NCBI GenBank assembly: GCA_021846505.1
Contig: JAJZWV010000023.1
Coordinates: forward strand, 1 to 47,626
DNA: 47,626 bases
Reading direction: 5' to 3'
Origin: Bacillota bacterium
GTDB taxonomy: Bacteria > Bacillota > Sulfobacillia > Sulfobacillales > JAIMBI01
The notes beneath the pieces were generated by a model. The model was not told the DNA's origin, did not search any database, and worked only from the letters and a program-made list of their open reading frames with translations. This document shows, one piece after another, positions 26,509-35,813 of the stretch; positions within the stretch are counted from its first letter, which is position 1, and every line of letters begins with the position of its first letter. The position numbers and the translations under genes were made by a program.

Positions 26509-28206
26509 TCAGGAGCCGATGCGGATGTCGTTGGGCGGTGTGCCCAAGTAGGCACTGTAGTGGCTGTAGAACCCTTTCACGTAGCTAGCCACGGCGTAGA
26601 ACGTCGGCGGCAGCGGCACGTACAGGACAGGCAGCTGCTGAGCGGCATACACCTGGTACGCGTTGAAGCGCTGATGGATTTGAGCGGCGGTGCCGCCCTT
26701 GACCGTGGTTATCTGAATGAGGTGGTTCATCTCCGAGCTGGAGTACCCGCCAAAGTTGGCGCCGCCGCCCGGATTGAACAAGCCGTCCCCCGAGGGATAG
26801 TAGTCCGGCACGTAGCTCCAGCCCCCGCCCCACGACAGCAAGTTCCACTTGCTGGGGTCCGAGGTGCCGTTCGAGATAACCTGACTGAATGGCTCCTGGC
26901 GGATGGTGACGTCGATTCCTTCCCGCCCCCAGTCCTGCTTCAGCAGCTGGGCAATGTTGGTTTGCGTGGTGGACCCGCTGGCCACCAGGAAGTCAAACGC
27001 CAGCTTGACCCCGTTTTTGACCATCACCCCGTTTTGGAGCACCCAGCCGTGCTTCTCCAGCAACTTTTCTCCCTTGGCCGGGTTGAACGGATACGGGTTT
27101 TTCAGGTGCTTGTCAAAAAACACGTTGGGCGGCTGCTCGGGCACGGGGTCATATACGGGATAGGCGTACCCCTGGTACAGCGCCCGCACGATGGCCGGTT
27201 GGTCAATGCCCATTTGCATGGCCTGCCGGAAGTACAGCTGGTTGAACAGCCCGCCAATCACAGGCGCCTTGTTCGACAAATTGGGCTGGATGTAGTTAAA
27301 GCCGGGGTAGTACAGCGGCTTCACAACATACCCCTTCAGGTGTTTAGCCTGCTTCAGCAGAGAGAACGGAATCGTGCCCTGCTGCACGGTGCCTTTTTTC
27401 AGCTGGGCAAATTGGGCCACGTTCGACGTCTCGTAGGAATAGATCATGGTCTTGATGGTCGGCTTGGGCAACCCACTGAATGACGGGTTGATCTTAAACT
27501 CCCAGTACTGACTCGGCACCGCCTTCACCAAGCGGTACGGGCCGTCAATGACGCGGAAGTTCGCGTTCATCGGCTCGCCGCCCACCTTTTTGATATATGA
27601 AAGCTCCTGGGTCATGTTGGTCGGATACTTGTCCCACACCTTCGCAGGCACCGGGGTCAGCTGCGAAATGCCGTTGAGCTCAAACCACGACGGGTTGACA
27701 CTCTGCGGCGTGGTGATTTGCACCGTGTCTTGGTTCAGCGCGACCACGCTTTTGAAGTCCCCGGGCATGCCCCCAATACCCAGACCGCAGGCTGCCCATG
27801 GTGCATTGGTGGCGGCGGACGCCTTCATCACCTGAAACTGAAACACCACGTCCCGCGCGGTCACCGGGGTGCCGTTGGACCACTTCCAGCGCGGGTTGAT
27901 GTGCACATCAAACACCGTGTCCGACTTGCTCACGGAAATGCTCTGCGCCACCGACTGAGGCCAGTTGATTGTGCCGTTGCTGTTGATCCACAGCAAATCT
28001 TGATAGTTCATCCCAAACAAAGTGCCGCCGCAGGCGGTGGTGGACCAGATCGGATACCACCACGATGGCGACACTCCGGCGCCCAGCGCCATATTCAGCT
28101 GACTGGCGTGCGTCGGCTGCTGGGCGGCCGGCGCTGACCCACAGCCCGCCAGCAACAGGGCCAAGGCTGCCAGACCGGCCCCTACCGCACTCTTAAGGTG
28201 GCGCAT
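26509..28206 (-). CDS. Family 5 ABC substrate-binding lipoprotein (peptide or oligosaccharide)
   Basis: A 565-residue extracellular solute-binding protein (SBP_bac_5, OppA/DppA type). The lipoprotein signal LALLLAGCGS puts the acylated cysteine at residue 22. Family features include NGTPVTARDVVFQFQVM near the N-terminal third and WDKYP/YFRQAMQMGIDQPAIV in the hinge-proximal region. No permease or ATPase gene is adjacent, so it would rely on a transporter encoded elsewhere. Several family 5 proteins of thermophiles bind oligosaccharides, and the alpha-galactosidase gene follows on the same strand, so a galactoside ligand is a fair guess. ATG 28206 follows GGGAGC. Confidence 0.9.
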   Translation of the reverse strand: MRHLKSAVGAGLAALALLLAGCGSAPAAQQPTHASQLNMALGAGVSPSWWYPIWSTTACGGTLFGMNYQDLLWINSNGTINWPQSVAQSISVSKSDTVFDVHINPRWKWSNGTPVTARDVVFQFQVMKASAATNAPWAACGLGIGGMPGDFKSVVALNQDTVQITTPQSVNPSWFELNGISQLTPVPAKVWDKYPTNMTQELSYIKKVGGEPMNANFRVIDGPYRLVKAVPSQYWEFKINPSFSGLPKPTIKTMIYSYETSNVAQFAQLKKGTVQQGTIPFSLLKQAKHLKGYVVKPLYYPGFNYIQPNLSNKAPVIGGLFNQLYFRQAMQMGIDQPAIVRALYQGYAYPVYDPVPEQPPNVFFDKHLKNPYPFNPAKGEKLLEKHGWVLQNGVMVKNGVKLAFDFLVASGSTTQTNIAQLLKQDWGREGIDVTIRQEPFSQVISNGTSDPSKWNLLSWGGGWSYVPDYYPSGDGLFNPGGGANFGGYSSSEMNHLIQITTVKGGTAAQIHQRFNAYQVYAAQQLPVLYVPLPPTFYAVASYVKGFYSHYSAYLGTPPNDIRIGS

Positions 28207-28454
28207 GTCGCTTGATGCTCCCTTCGGCCTCCCGTTCGCGCGCGAATCTCGCAGACGGGGGCCGCTTAAGATTTCGACGAAAGTTGCCCGACTCCTATCG
28301 CGGGGCCGCCGCTTCTCCGCCCGCCGCCAAATATTTTTCTGCTGACCGGCGGGCTTGGAGTGGAACGGCCGGCTCCGCCTCCAGGCCGATGCGCGCGGCG
28401 GCCCTGGCCCGTACACTGTGAGCAGATGGAGCGGCGAAAGGCGGGCACCGACCC

Positions 28455-29717
28455 ATGGATCCTCGGTATCGGCGCCTCTTCGGGCACCCCATGTTTCGCG
28501 AATTTTGGGCCGGCACCCTGATGGTGCGGCTGGGCGGCCAAATCGTGGTGCTGGCCCTCACGTGGCTGGTGCTGCAAAGCACCGGCTCAGGGGCTCGCAT
28601 TGGCCTGGTGCTCGCGCTCTTCGCGGCCGGCGACATTGCGGCCAGCCCCCTGGCGGGCGTTTTGCTGGACCGCTGGCCCCGGCGCTTGCTGCTGACCGTG
28701 TCCAATGCGCTCCAAGGCGCCATCGTCCTGGCGATTGCCGTGCTGTTTCTCAGCCGCGCCCTGCCATTTTTGCTGCTGCTGGCGCTGGTCCTGGCTGCGG
28801 GGGCTCTGTCTCCGTTAGCATACCTGGGCCGGAGCGTCATTCTGCCCAATTTAGTGGAGGCCGGCGACTGGGAGCCGGCCAATGCCGCCCTGCAGCTGAA
28901 CCTCAACCTGGTGGCGCTGCTGGGGCCGGCGCTGGGGGGAATTTTGGTGGCCACCCTGGGGGTGGCGGCGTCCTTTGCCATCGCGGCGGCCTGTTTTGGC
29001 CTCTACGTGGTGGTGCTAGCACGGCTGCCCGCCAGTGGCTTTCAAAGCGCGCGCGCCACTCTTGCGGCCCCGGCGTCCTGGCGCTCCGACCTATCGAGCG
29101 GGTTTCATTACCTGGTCCGCACGCCAGTGCTGGCGCTCCTGGCGCTGGTCAGCCTGCTGTTTTCCCTCACCTATGGCCCCCTCGAACCCGCGCTGCCGCT
29201 GTTGGTGTCCGCCGTCTACCACGATGGCTCGGCGGTACTGGGATTGTTGTGGTCCAGCTTTGCGGCCGGGGCGGTGCTGGGCACGCTCGCGTGGGTGTAC
29301 TGGCGCCCGCGAGTGCCGCTGCGCGTGCTGGTCTCCGGCATCATTGTGCTGTGGGGTGTGTTCAGCGGCACCGTCGGCCTGGTGCCGGATCCCGTGGCCG
29401 CCGGTGCCGCCTTGGCGCTGGGCGGGTTCACGTATGCCCCGTACAACATTGTGTGGACGACATGGCGCCAGCGCTTGGTGCCGGATCACCTGCGCGGCAA
29501 AGTGTTTGGGCTCTTAAACAGCATTTCGGGCGTCGGCCTGCCCCTGGGGCAGGCCGCTGGCGGCTTGCTGGTCGCCGCGGTGGGGCCGGCCGGGACCGTG
29601 GTGGTGGGTGGCGTGGCGTGCATCGCCTTGGGGGTGGTGGTGTACGGCCAGCGCGCCGCCTGGGATTTCGAAGAGGCCAAGTGGCTCGGGGGCTCTGCGC
29701 CGTCGCCCGATGCGTAG
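28455..29717 (+). CDS. MFS exporter (EntS/MFS_3-like)
   Basis: A 420-residue protein with about 12 hydrophobic segments. The motif-A loop reads GVLLDRWPRRLLLTVSN, and a repeat of it, VPDHLRGKVFGLLNS, in the second half is common in EntS/enterobactin-exporter-like and macrolide-efflux-like proteins. The ATG at 28455 has only a weak ribosome binding site (AAAGGCGGG). It is divergent from the binding-protein gene over 248 bases. Function as an efflux pump is inferred from family; substrate unknown. Confidence 0.88.
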   Translation: MDPRYRRLFGHPMFREFWAGTLMVRLGGQIVVLALTWLVLQSTGSGARIGLVLALFAAGDIAASPLAGVLLDRWPRRLLLTVSNALQGAIVLAIAVLFLSRALPFLLLLALVLAAGALSPLAYLGRSVILPNLVEAGDWEPANAALQLNLNLVALLGPALGGILVATLGVAASFAIAAACFGLYVVVLARLPASGFQSARATLAAPASWRSDLSSGFHYLVRTPVLALLALVSLLFSLTYGPLEPALPLLVSAVYHDGSAVLGLLWSSFAAGAVLGTLAWVYWRPRVPLRVLVSGIIVLWGVFSGTVGLVPDPVAAGAALALGGFTYAPYNIVWTTWRQRLVPDHLRGKVFGLLNSISGVGLPLGQAAGGLLVAAVGPAGTVVVGGVACIALGVVVYGQRAAWDFEEAKWLGGSAPSPDA

Positions 29718-29876
29718 TGACGCAACTCCCGCGCCGCGCTACGCCGCACGCCCGCCTTTGCCTATCGAGAAGGCTCCGCCATGATCCCAGGGGCCTCCTC
29801 TCGCTAGGCTCGCCGCCGCCGGCTGTCGGCCGCGAAGGACTCTGCCCCACACATCCCGGCAAGGAGCAGGGTCTTC

Positions 29877-30064
29877 ATGCCGTCCGGCGCTTCCTCGGCC
29901 ATTACCCCCGGCCGGTGCGCCGCCTTGGGCGTGCTGTCCCTCTCTCGACTCGCCATCGCGCTGGATGGCACGATGGCAAGCGCGGCCGTCCCCACTGTGG
30001 CGGCGGAGCTCGCAAGCCCTGAGGGTCCGCTGCAGTGGATCGTCGGCGGCTGCGCACGGGGCTG
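29877..30064 (+). pseudogene. N-terminal fragment of a DHA2-type MFS transporter
   Basis: From ATG 29877 (AAGGAG upstream) the frame reads LSRLAIALDGTMASAAVPTV, then AAELASPEGPLQWIVGG, the first helix and the start of the second in EmrB/QacA-type 14-helix exporters (compare LDxTIVNVALPxI and LQWVVTAY). After residue 60 similarity stops and a frame end follows at 30110. A matching middle-to-C-terminal part is at 32674-33352. Confidence 0.6.
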
Positions 30065-30211
30065 TGCCTGCGAGTGCGGGGGAGGTTCAGAGCCCCAGGA
30101 GTTCCCTTAGCACAGAGCATCCCGCTTGGGTTTCCTTCGATTAGCGGACAACCTGAAAGGAGCCCGAGCGAGATGCCTGCGGAAAGTGGGTCATGGAGCG
30201 CCCTGCTGCGC

Positions 30212-30640
30212 TAGGCGAGGATTGATCACACCAAGTTTTTGCGGGTAGCGCTGGCACAGACGCTCCAAGCGTTCATGGCGGCCGGCGTGGACGCCCGCGT
30301 GGGCACGGATCGCGATGAGCGGATCGCGAACCGGGCGACCTATCGCCACGGCCATCGGGAGCGCCCCTGGCACACGCGGCTCGGAACGGTCCCCCGGCAG
30401 ATGCCCAAATTGCCGCGCGGCAGCGACGTTCGCGGCTTTCTCGAGCCGCGGCGGCGGAGTGAGCAGGGCTTGACCACCGCGATTCCCGAAGCCTTCGGGC
30501 ACGGGATGAGCACGCGGAGGGTGGCCGAACTCGTCCAGTCTTGGGGATGACCGATCTCAAGACGTCGGCGGTCTCCGTCGCCGGTGCGGGGCCGGACGAG
30601 CGGGTGACGGCGTTCCAGTGCCCGGTTCCCCGCTGCCCAA
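30212..30640 (+). pseudogene. IS256 (mutator)-type transposase, N-terminal remnant
   Basis: RIDHTKFLRVALAQTLQAFM, YRHGHRERPWHTRLGTVP, FLEPRRRSEQGLTTAIPEA and GMSTRRVAELVQSWG follow the IS256 N-terminal region in order. A frameshift at 30546-30550 then moves to MTDLKTSAVS and DERVTAFQC, the continuation of the same protein. An in-frame TAG stands at 30209-30211, and the DDE catalytic domain is missing. The element therefore cannot move itself. Confidence 0.75.
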
Positions 30641-31059
30641 TCAATCGGGAGCGTGGGCCAGCGCGCGGCAATCGCCGCGCGGCGGCGAGCGGCACCCCGC
30701 CTCTAGCGCGGTCGGCAGCAGCTGGGCCGAGTGGCCCCGCCGCCGCATAAGGGCCATCGACGCTTCTCTTCTCGGGGGTCGGGGCGCGCGGGCCGCCCCA
30801 GGCAGCGACAGCAGGCACCTGACATCAGGCGAGCGCCGCCACGGTCTCCGGGAGCACCGGGGGGAGCACTGTCGCCCTGGACTCCTGGCTGAAGTGCCGC
30901 CGGGGCGCGGCGAGCCCTTCATCACGCTGCTGCATCAGCACGGCCCCACAGAGGCGCCACGCACCCAAACAAGACGCGGAGCCGCGTCAACCCCCTGGAA
31001 CCATAATCGCCCCGATCTCGTTTACAGGCTAAAGCGAACGGGCTGTGGGGGAGTGCGCC
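30641..31059. other. Spacer without a recognisable gene
   Basis: About 420 bases between the IS256 remnant and the lipoprotein gene. Frames on both strands are open but low-complexity (Arg, Pro, Ala, Gly) and match nothing I know. The last 60 bases are less GC-rich and probably hold the promoter of the lipoprotein gene, but no clear boxes stand out. Confidence 0.4.
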
Positions 31060-32277
31060 GTGCCGAACCGATGGACAGCGCCACGCGATCTCGTCGGCAA
31101 GTTCGGCTCGCCGCTGCTCCGACGCAGTGTTTTCGTGAGCCTAGCCGTCCTTCTCCTTGCGGGCTGTAGTGCAACCTCAGCGGCCACCCGCAACGGGCCG
31201 TCACATCCTCCCGTGGCACGCCCCGGCGCTCCCCACCAGTTGGCACCTCGTCCCCTGAGCGGCCAGGCCTTGAGTGTTCTGCAGATGGGGACCGAGTTCT
31301 GGCTCGCCGTAAAGACGCCCCACGGCATCGTGGTCACGAGGGCCCAGGGTCAGCATGGGACCCAATCCACCGTTCCCAGTGCGGCGGCGTGTTCGGCGGC
31401 CGGCGGCCTCCTCCCGGTCGGATCGGCTCCCATGGTGCTGGGGTGCAAGCATGTTTGGACGCGTCACGATCACCGATGGGTGCCCACGAAACTGCCGTCC
31501 TTCTTAGGCGGGCGTCAAGACTTCACCATCGACGGGTCCCAGTGGTGGTTGCTCGGGTTTGGCGCCGGTGCCTCCGGCGGCGAAGCGGTGAGCCTCTGGG
31601 ATTCGTCCAGCGCGGGCCGGGCGTGGCATCGTGTGGCGGCGAGCGGCAATGGGCTCACGGCGGCACCGCCAGGGTCCTTGCCGTATTATGGGGACAAAAC
31701 TGGCCTGGCGATCAGCCCCGGCCCGCATGTGTGGCTGACGGGCCTAACGGCGGGAGAAGGGCGGGTATGGCTGTACCGCTCGTCGCACGGGGGACACACC
31801 TGGACCCCCGTATCCCTTATCGTGCCAAAGGCGTGGGCGCTGGCGCAGTGGGCCTCGTATCCTCCCGTCTGGGCATCCGCGCGCCAAGGCTATCTGCCGG
31901 TCACGGTCGACGGCGTCCCATTCACCGGTATCGCGGTCTATGCGGCCCAGGGGTCGACCACGACGTGGAGGCTGGCCGCCTCCATACCCGCACCCACCGT
32001 GTTGAACGCCCGTCTGAGCCTGGCAGTCGCAACACCCCGAGCCGTGTGGATCACGACGGGGCGCAATCTGTGGGCCAGCACCGACGGGGGTCATGATTGG
32101 CGCGCGACGTGGCGCCTCACCCCAGGCTGGACGTTTGAGGGCGTGAGTTTTTCCGGACGCAAGGACGGCGTGTTGCTGGCTATGCGCCGCCACGGCACCA
32201 CCTTCGATTATGCCGTGTGGCAGACCATCAACGGCGGGCAGACCTGGACGGCTTGCCAACCCCAGCCCAGCTCTTAA
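31060..32277 (+). CDS. Secreted lipoprotein with Asp-box (BNR-like) beta-propeller repeats
   Basis: A 405-residue protein. GTG 31060 is chosen because GGGGGAG lies 6 nt upstream; this places a lipobox, LLLAGCSA, with acylated Cys36. The mature part shows at least three Asp-box-like turns: YRSSHGGHTWTPV, WASTDGGHDWRAT and QTINGGQTWTA, the S-x-D/N-x-G-x-x-W pattern of sialidase, Ycf48 and VPS10 propellers. Such proteins bind or scaffold at the cell surface; catalytic residues of sialidases are not evident. It sits between decayed mobile and transporter pieces and appears intact, so it may be cargo of a transferred segment. Confidence 0.72.
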   Translation: MPNRWTAPRDLVGKFGSPLLRRSVFVSLAVLLLAGCSATSAATRNGPSHPPVARPGAPHQLAPRPLSGQALSVLQMGTEFWLAVKTPHGIVVTRAQGQHGTQSTVPSAAACSAAGGLLPVGSAPMVLGCKHVWTRHDHRWVPTKLPSFLGGRQDFTIDGSQWWLLGFGAGASGGEAVSLWDSSSAGRAWHRVAASGNGLTAAPPGSLPYYGDKTGLAISPGPHVWLTGLTAGEGRVWLYRSSHGGHTWTPVSLIVPKAWALAQWASYPPVWASARQGYLPVTVDGVPFTGIAVYAAQGSTTTWRLAASIPAPTVLNARLSLAVATPRAVWITTGRNLWASTDGGHDWRATWRLTPGWTFEGVSFSGRKDGVLLAMRRHGTTFDYAVWQTINGGQTWTACQPQPSS

Positions 32278-32673
32278 GCAATTGGCAACATGTAACTCTC
32301 GCCACCCCTGTCATCTGAGCTGTCCAGATCCAGATTCTAGCCGCCCGCAAAGTTTGATTCCCCGCACGCCAACGCAGTTCCACGTTCCATGTATTGGCAC
32401 AACTGCAGCAGCACGGAAACTTTACTTCCGCACCCCGCTTGCGCAAATCCACCAAACACAGATCGGTCGAGAGGGTATGTGGGATCTGTGGTGCAAGAGC
32501 ATAGGTTGAACGGATGGCTATATACTCTGATCTCGCAGTTGTTGATGTAGAGCCTGCCAGCCGCTGACAGGAAGGAAACAGGGGGGCGAATGAGGGCAGG
32601 CTCCTTCAGCCGAGATCGGTTTCCTCTTGCTGCGAGCTCGGAAGAGAGACGGAGTTCGACCCCGTCGAGTGTT
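32278..32673. other. AT-richer spacer, no gene seen
   Basis: About 400 bases, noticeably less GC-rich around 32280-32560 than the rest of the window, after the lipoprotein stop. No family-like frame or clear terminator hairpin with T-run is visible. The composition fits a foreign or insertion-derived segment. Confidence 0.4.
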
Positions 32674-33352
32674 GAGATGTGGTGCCGCGGCTGCCCGCGC
32701 GGGCCTTGCCTGTCTGATCGGCTGCCCTGGGCATCTGCGCGGTGCTGGGCCCGATCTTGACCCGGCGCCTGCCGGAGTCGTTCAACTGGGAAAGCGTGTT
32801 TTGGATCAATGTCCCCATCGTCGTGGGGCGATGGGTGCGCCGATCGGGTCGCCTGACTTATGACCGCGCTGGTGTGGGCCATTATTGGGGGCCTCCCGGG
32901 GGTGGACATCCGGACCAATCCTCAGCGGCTTCTTCACGGCGCAGATGGGGCTCACGGCGTTTGGGGTCCAGGAAAGCCGCCATCCCGCGCCGCTGCACTT
33001 GTTTCTCGCGCCGGCGCTTCCGCCTGGCCACCATATTCCTGGGCACCAAGCACGTGGCGGCCATCGCGCTCCTCCTGCCGGCGGCAGGGCTTTGCATGCT
33101 GTCGCCCCGCGGCCCCGGCCAAGCCTGGGGCGCCATCTGGCCCGGACTGGTGATGCTGGGCTCGCGCTGGGGGCCACCAGGGCGCCCTGCGAAGACTCCG
33201 TCAGGGGATCGCTGCCCAGCCGGAGCTGGGCGTCGGCTCATCCGTCAGCAGCACCCTTATCCAGGTGGGCTCTGGCTTGGGCGTGGCTGTGTTTGGCAGT
33301 GTCGACAGCGGCACCTATCCGCCCAGACGAGATCTGCCGCCGGCCCGGCCTA
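32674..33352 (+). pseudogene. DHA2-type MFS transporter, decayed middle and C-terminal part
   Basis: Family segments appear in order but in changing frames: AVLGPILTRRLPESF and NWESVFWINVPIVV (the helix 5-6 hallmark of EmrB/QacA exporters), RFRLATIFLGTKHVAAIALL (central helices), and GVGSSVSSTLIQVGSG with LGVAVFGSV (helices 13-14) near 33230-33310. An in-frame TGA lies upstream of the first block. At least three frame changes make it non-functional. It probably belongs with the N-terminal piece at 29877-30064. Confidence 0.65.
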
Positions 33353-33358
33353 GGGTAC

Positions 33359-35485
33359 TCAGCCGGGAAGCTGGTCGCGCCGCACGACGTGCGCCGCCAG
33401 CGCCACCTCACTGAACCACATCGGAATCAGCTGGCCCGACGCCCACGCGTCCAATTGGCTGAGCGCGCCCGGGCCTCGCTCGGCCGTCCCGCCAGGCACC
33501 ACCCACCCGGAGGCGTCCCAGTTGCCGAGGTCAAACACGTAGCGGGCCACCGATGCCCCCGTCACCTGGAAGCTTCCCGGCCCATACGAGGCCGCGCGCA
33601 CGGTATCGCCGTCGCCGGGCAGCTCCACCGCCAGGGTGGGCCAGCCTGCGTCTGAATCCTTGCTGGCACGGGGGTGCTGGGCGGCCAGGCGGTGAAGCGC
33701 CCCCCAGCGCCACCGGGACGGATCCGGGCCGCCTTGGGCGACTAGCTCGGCCACCGCCTGATGAAAGGCGGCCTCGGCAGCGCCAGCGGGCAGCACGGCC
33801 GCCAAGTCCACGGCGCGGGCGCGGAGCCGCGACAGCGTAGCGACGGCGCCGGGATGCGGCGCAGGGCCCGCCGCCTCCCGGGCGAGCTCCTCCCCGACAG
33901 CTTGGGCCAGCATCGCGGCCGCCACCCGCTCGCGCCAAGCGTTGTACACCAGCGGCAGCGGGCTGTCGCGGTCCAGGGTCCCGTCCCATCCTGACAGCGC
34001 GGCCAGTACGGCCGCCTCTGTGGGGCCTTCCGGCGAGAGGCGGCCTGCCCAGCGCGCAAAGGCCGCGGCCGGCGCCGACTGCACGTCCACATGCACCGCC
34101 GTCAGGGCGTCGGCGGTCCAGCCGCCCTCGCGCTGGAGCAGCAGCGCTTCGATGCGGCGCGCTCGATGCTCGGCGGCAAACACCGGAGCTATGGCGTAGG
34201 GATAGTCGGGGCCCGCCACCCGATTGTTGGCCGTGACCACCATGTCGCTCGGAGGGTCTATGGATCGCGGCGCTTCCTCAAATGGGATGAACCCGGTCCA
34301 GTCGTGGCGGGGATCGGCGGCCGGCACGGGGCCCAGCAGATTGTCCACCGGGCGAATGGGAACCCGGCCCCGCATGACGTACCCCACATGCCCGTCCACA
34401 TCGGCACCGAGAAAGTTGTTCACCGGGTCCACCCACTCGCGCTGCGACTGAAGCAGCGCTGACAAGCTGTCCGCGTGCAGCATAGTCCAGAGACAGCGAT
34501 ACTGCGCCGGAGCCGGCTCCAGCGCTGTCGCGCGCAGCACCAGCACCGTGTCCGGACTAAGCCACGCCACCACCGGGCCCACTGCCGTGCGGCCCAGGGC
34601 CACCGGCGCGTCGGGCCCGCCGGCCACCTTCACCGCCGCCGCCTCCGTGGCGACATCGGTGCGGCGGGCAACATACAGGTCCTGCGCATCCGCCCCGGTG
34701 TGGGTGATGGCCCACGCGACCCGGCGGTTGTGGCCAAAGTGCGGCAGCCCCGGAACGCCCGGGAACGAGAGGCCAATCGCATTCAGCGTCTGCCCGGTCA
34801 GATGCACCTGATAGTACACATTGGGCAGCTCCACCTCCCGGTGGGGATCCCCGGCCAACAGCGGGTGCCCCGACGCGGTCCGCGACCCGCCCAGCACCCA
34901 GCTGTTGCTGCCCTGCTGGTCGTCATTGGCGGCGCCACTCGTGCGCACCCCGTCCAGATCGACCGGGCACCCGCTGGCCGAGGCGCCCGGGGGCACAATG
35001 AGCCGCGAGGCGCCCGACAGGAGGCGGACCAGCGCCACCAGCGCTTCGCCGCCGGCCTGGCGGGCCACTCGGCTCCACCACAGCTTCCGCTCGATGACGC
35101 CCATCAGGAGGTGGCGTGCTTTGAAGACGGCCAGCGAGTCCACGCCCCGCCAGGCTTCCCCGCTCGCGGCACCCGCCGCCAAGGCGGCGTTCACGCCTGC
35201 CGTGTAGGCATCCACCATCGCCCGGCTGGACGCGTCGAGGCCGCGGTACTCTTGCTCCACCACACCCCGAATGCCCAGCGAGCGCCAAAACTGGTCGGAG
35301 GCCAGCATGGCCGGCCCACAGTGCTCGGCCAGCTGGCCATAGGCGCGCCGGCGGTCTTCATCCATCTGGGTCCACCGATCTTGCGCGTGGACCCACCCCT
35401 GCCCGAAAAAAGCACCGCTGTCCTCCTGGGCACGCACATGCGCGACACCATGCTCATCGCGCCGCACCTCCACCACGCCGGACAC
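33359..35485 (-). CDS. Penicillin-acylase-family (S45) N-terminal nucleophile hydrolase
   Basis: A 708-residue Ntn-hydrolase precursor. The alpha part (1-192) opens VEVRRDEHGVAHVRAQ and GQGWVHAQDRWTQMDEDRR; the self-cleavage site is Gly192-Ser193 (QQGSNSWVLGGSRT), making Ser193 the N-terminal nucleophile of the beta chain. VVTANNRVAG in the beta part provides the oxyanion Asn. Family enzymes hydrolyse amides such as penicillins, acyl-homoserine lactones or cyclic lipopeptides. Unlike most, there is no signal peptide: GTG 35485, after GGAAGG, starts directly at the conserved domain, implying a cytoplasmic enzyme or a missed upstream start. Its stop nearly touches the decayed MFS gene. Confidence 0.9.
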   Translation of the reverse strand: MSGVVEVRRDEHGVAHVRAQEDSGAFFGQGWVHAQDRWTQMDEDRRRAYGQLAEHCGPAMLASDQFWRSLGIRGVVEQEYRGLDASSRAMVDAYTAGVNAALAAGAASGEAWRGVDSLAVFKARHLLMGVIERKLWWSRVARQAGGEALVALVRLLSGASRLIVPPGASASGCPVDLDGVRTSGAANDDQQGSNSWVLGGSRTASGHPLLAGDPHREVELPNVYYQVHLTGQTLNAIGLSFPGVPGLPHFGHNRRVAWAITHTGADAQDLYVARRTDVATEAAAVKVAGGPDAPVALGRTAVGPVVAWLSPDTVLVLRATALEPAPAQYRCLWTMLHADSLSALLQSQREWVDPVNNFLGADVDGHVGYVMRGRVPIRPVDNLLGPVPAADPRHDWTGFIPFEEAPRSIDPPSDMVVTANNRVAGPDYPYAIAPVFAAEHRARRIEALLLQREGGWTADALTAVHVDVQSAPAAAFARWAGRLSPEGPTEAAVLAALSGWDGTLDRDSPLPLVYNAWRERVAAAMLAQAVGEELAREAAGPAPHPGAVATLSRLRARAVDLAAVLPAGAAEAAFHQAVAELVAQGGPDPSRWRWGALHRLAAQHPRASKDSDAGWPTLAVELPGDGDTVRAASYGPGSFQVTGASVARYVFDLGNWDASGWVVPGGTAERGPGALSQLDAWASGQLIPMWFSEVALAAHVVRRDQLPG

Positions 35486-35813
35486 CTACCTTCCTTCTTC
35501 ACTCCCCACTGGCCATGGGCACTCGCCAAGGGCCTGCCTGCAGAACGGGGCCGACTGGCCTGCTCGCATAGACGCTCTCCGACATCACGGCGCTGAGAGT
35601 TCCGCGGCCAAGCGCGCGATGTGCCAGCAACCTCGCGGCCCTCTTTTGGCAGCCCACCGTGACGGCCAGCAAGCCGCATGCGCTTTGATAAGATGCGTCG
35701 GCTCTGCTACCCTAACGGCAGCGCGGGCTGGTGACAAGAGCCCATAGGCTCTCCCAGCATAAGGTTGATGGCCTACTATTAATTAGTAATGCAGCGAACT
35801 GCAAATGCGGGAA
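35486..35813. other. Spacer with two small palindromes, no gene seen
   Basis: About 330 bases upstream of the acylase gene. An AT-rich inverted repeat TACTA-TTAAT-TAGTA (35774-35788) and a 6-bp hairpin AGAGCC-CATA-GGCTCT (35737-35752) stand out against the GC-rich background and could be regulatory. No open frame here resembles a protein family. Confidence 0.4.

Noticed and set aside
34475-35596. 373-codon plus-strand frame
   Set aside because: Antisense shadow of the penicillin-acylase gene.
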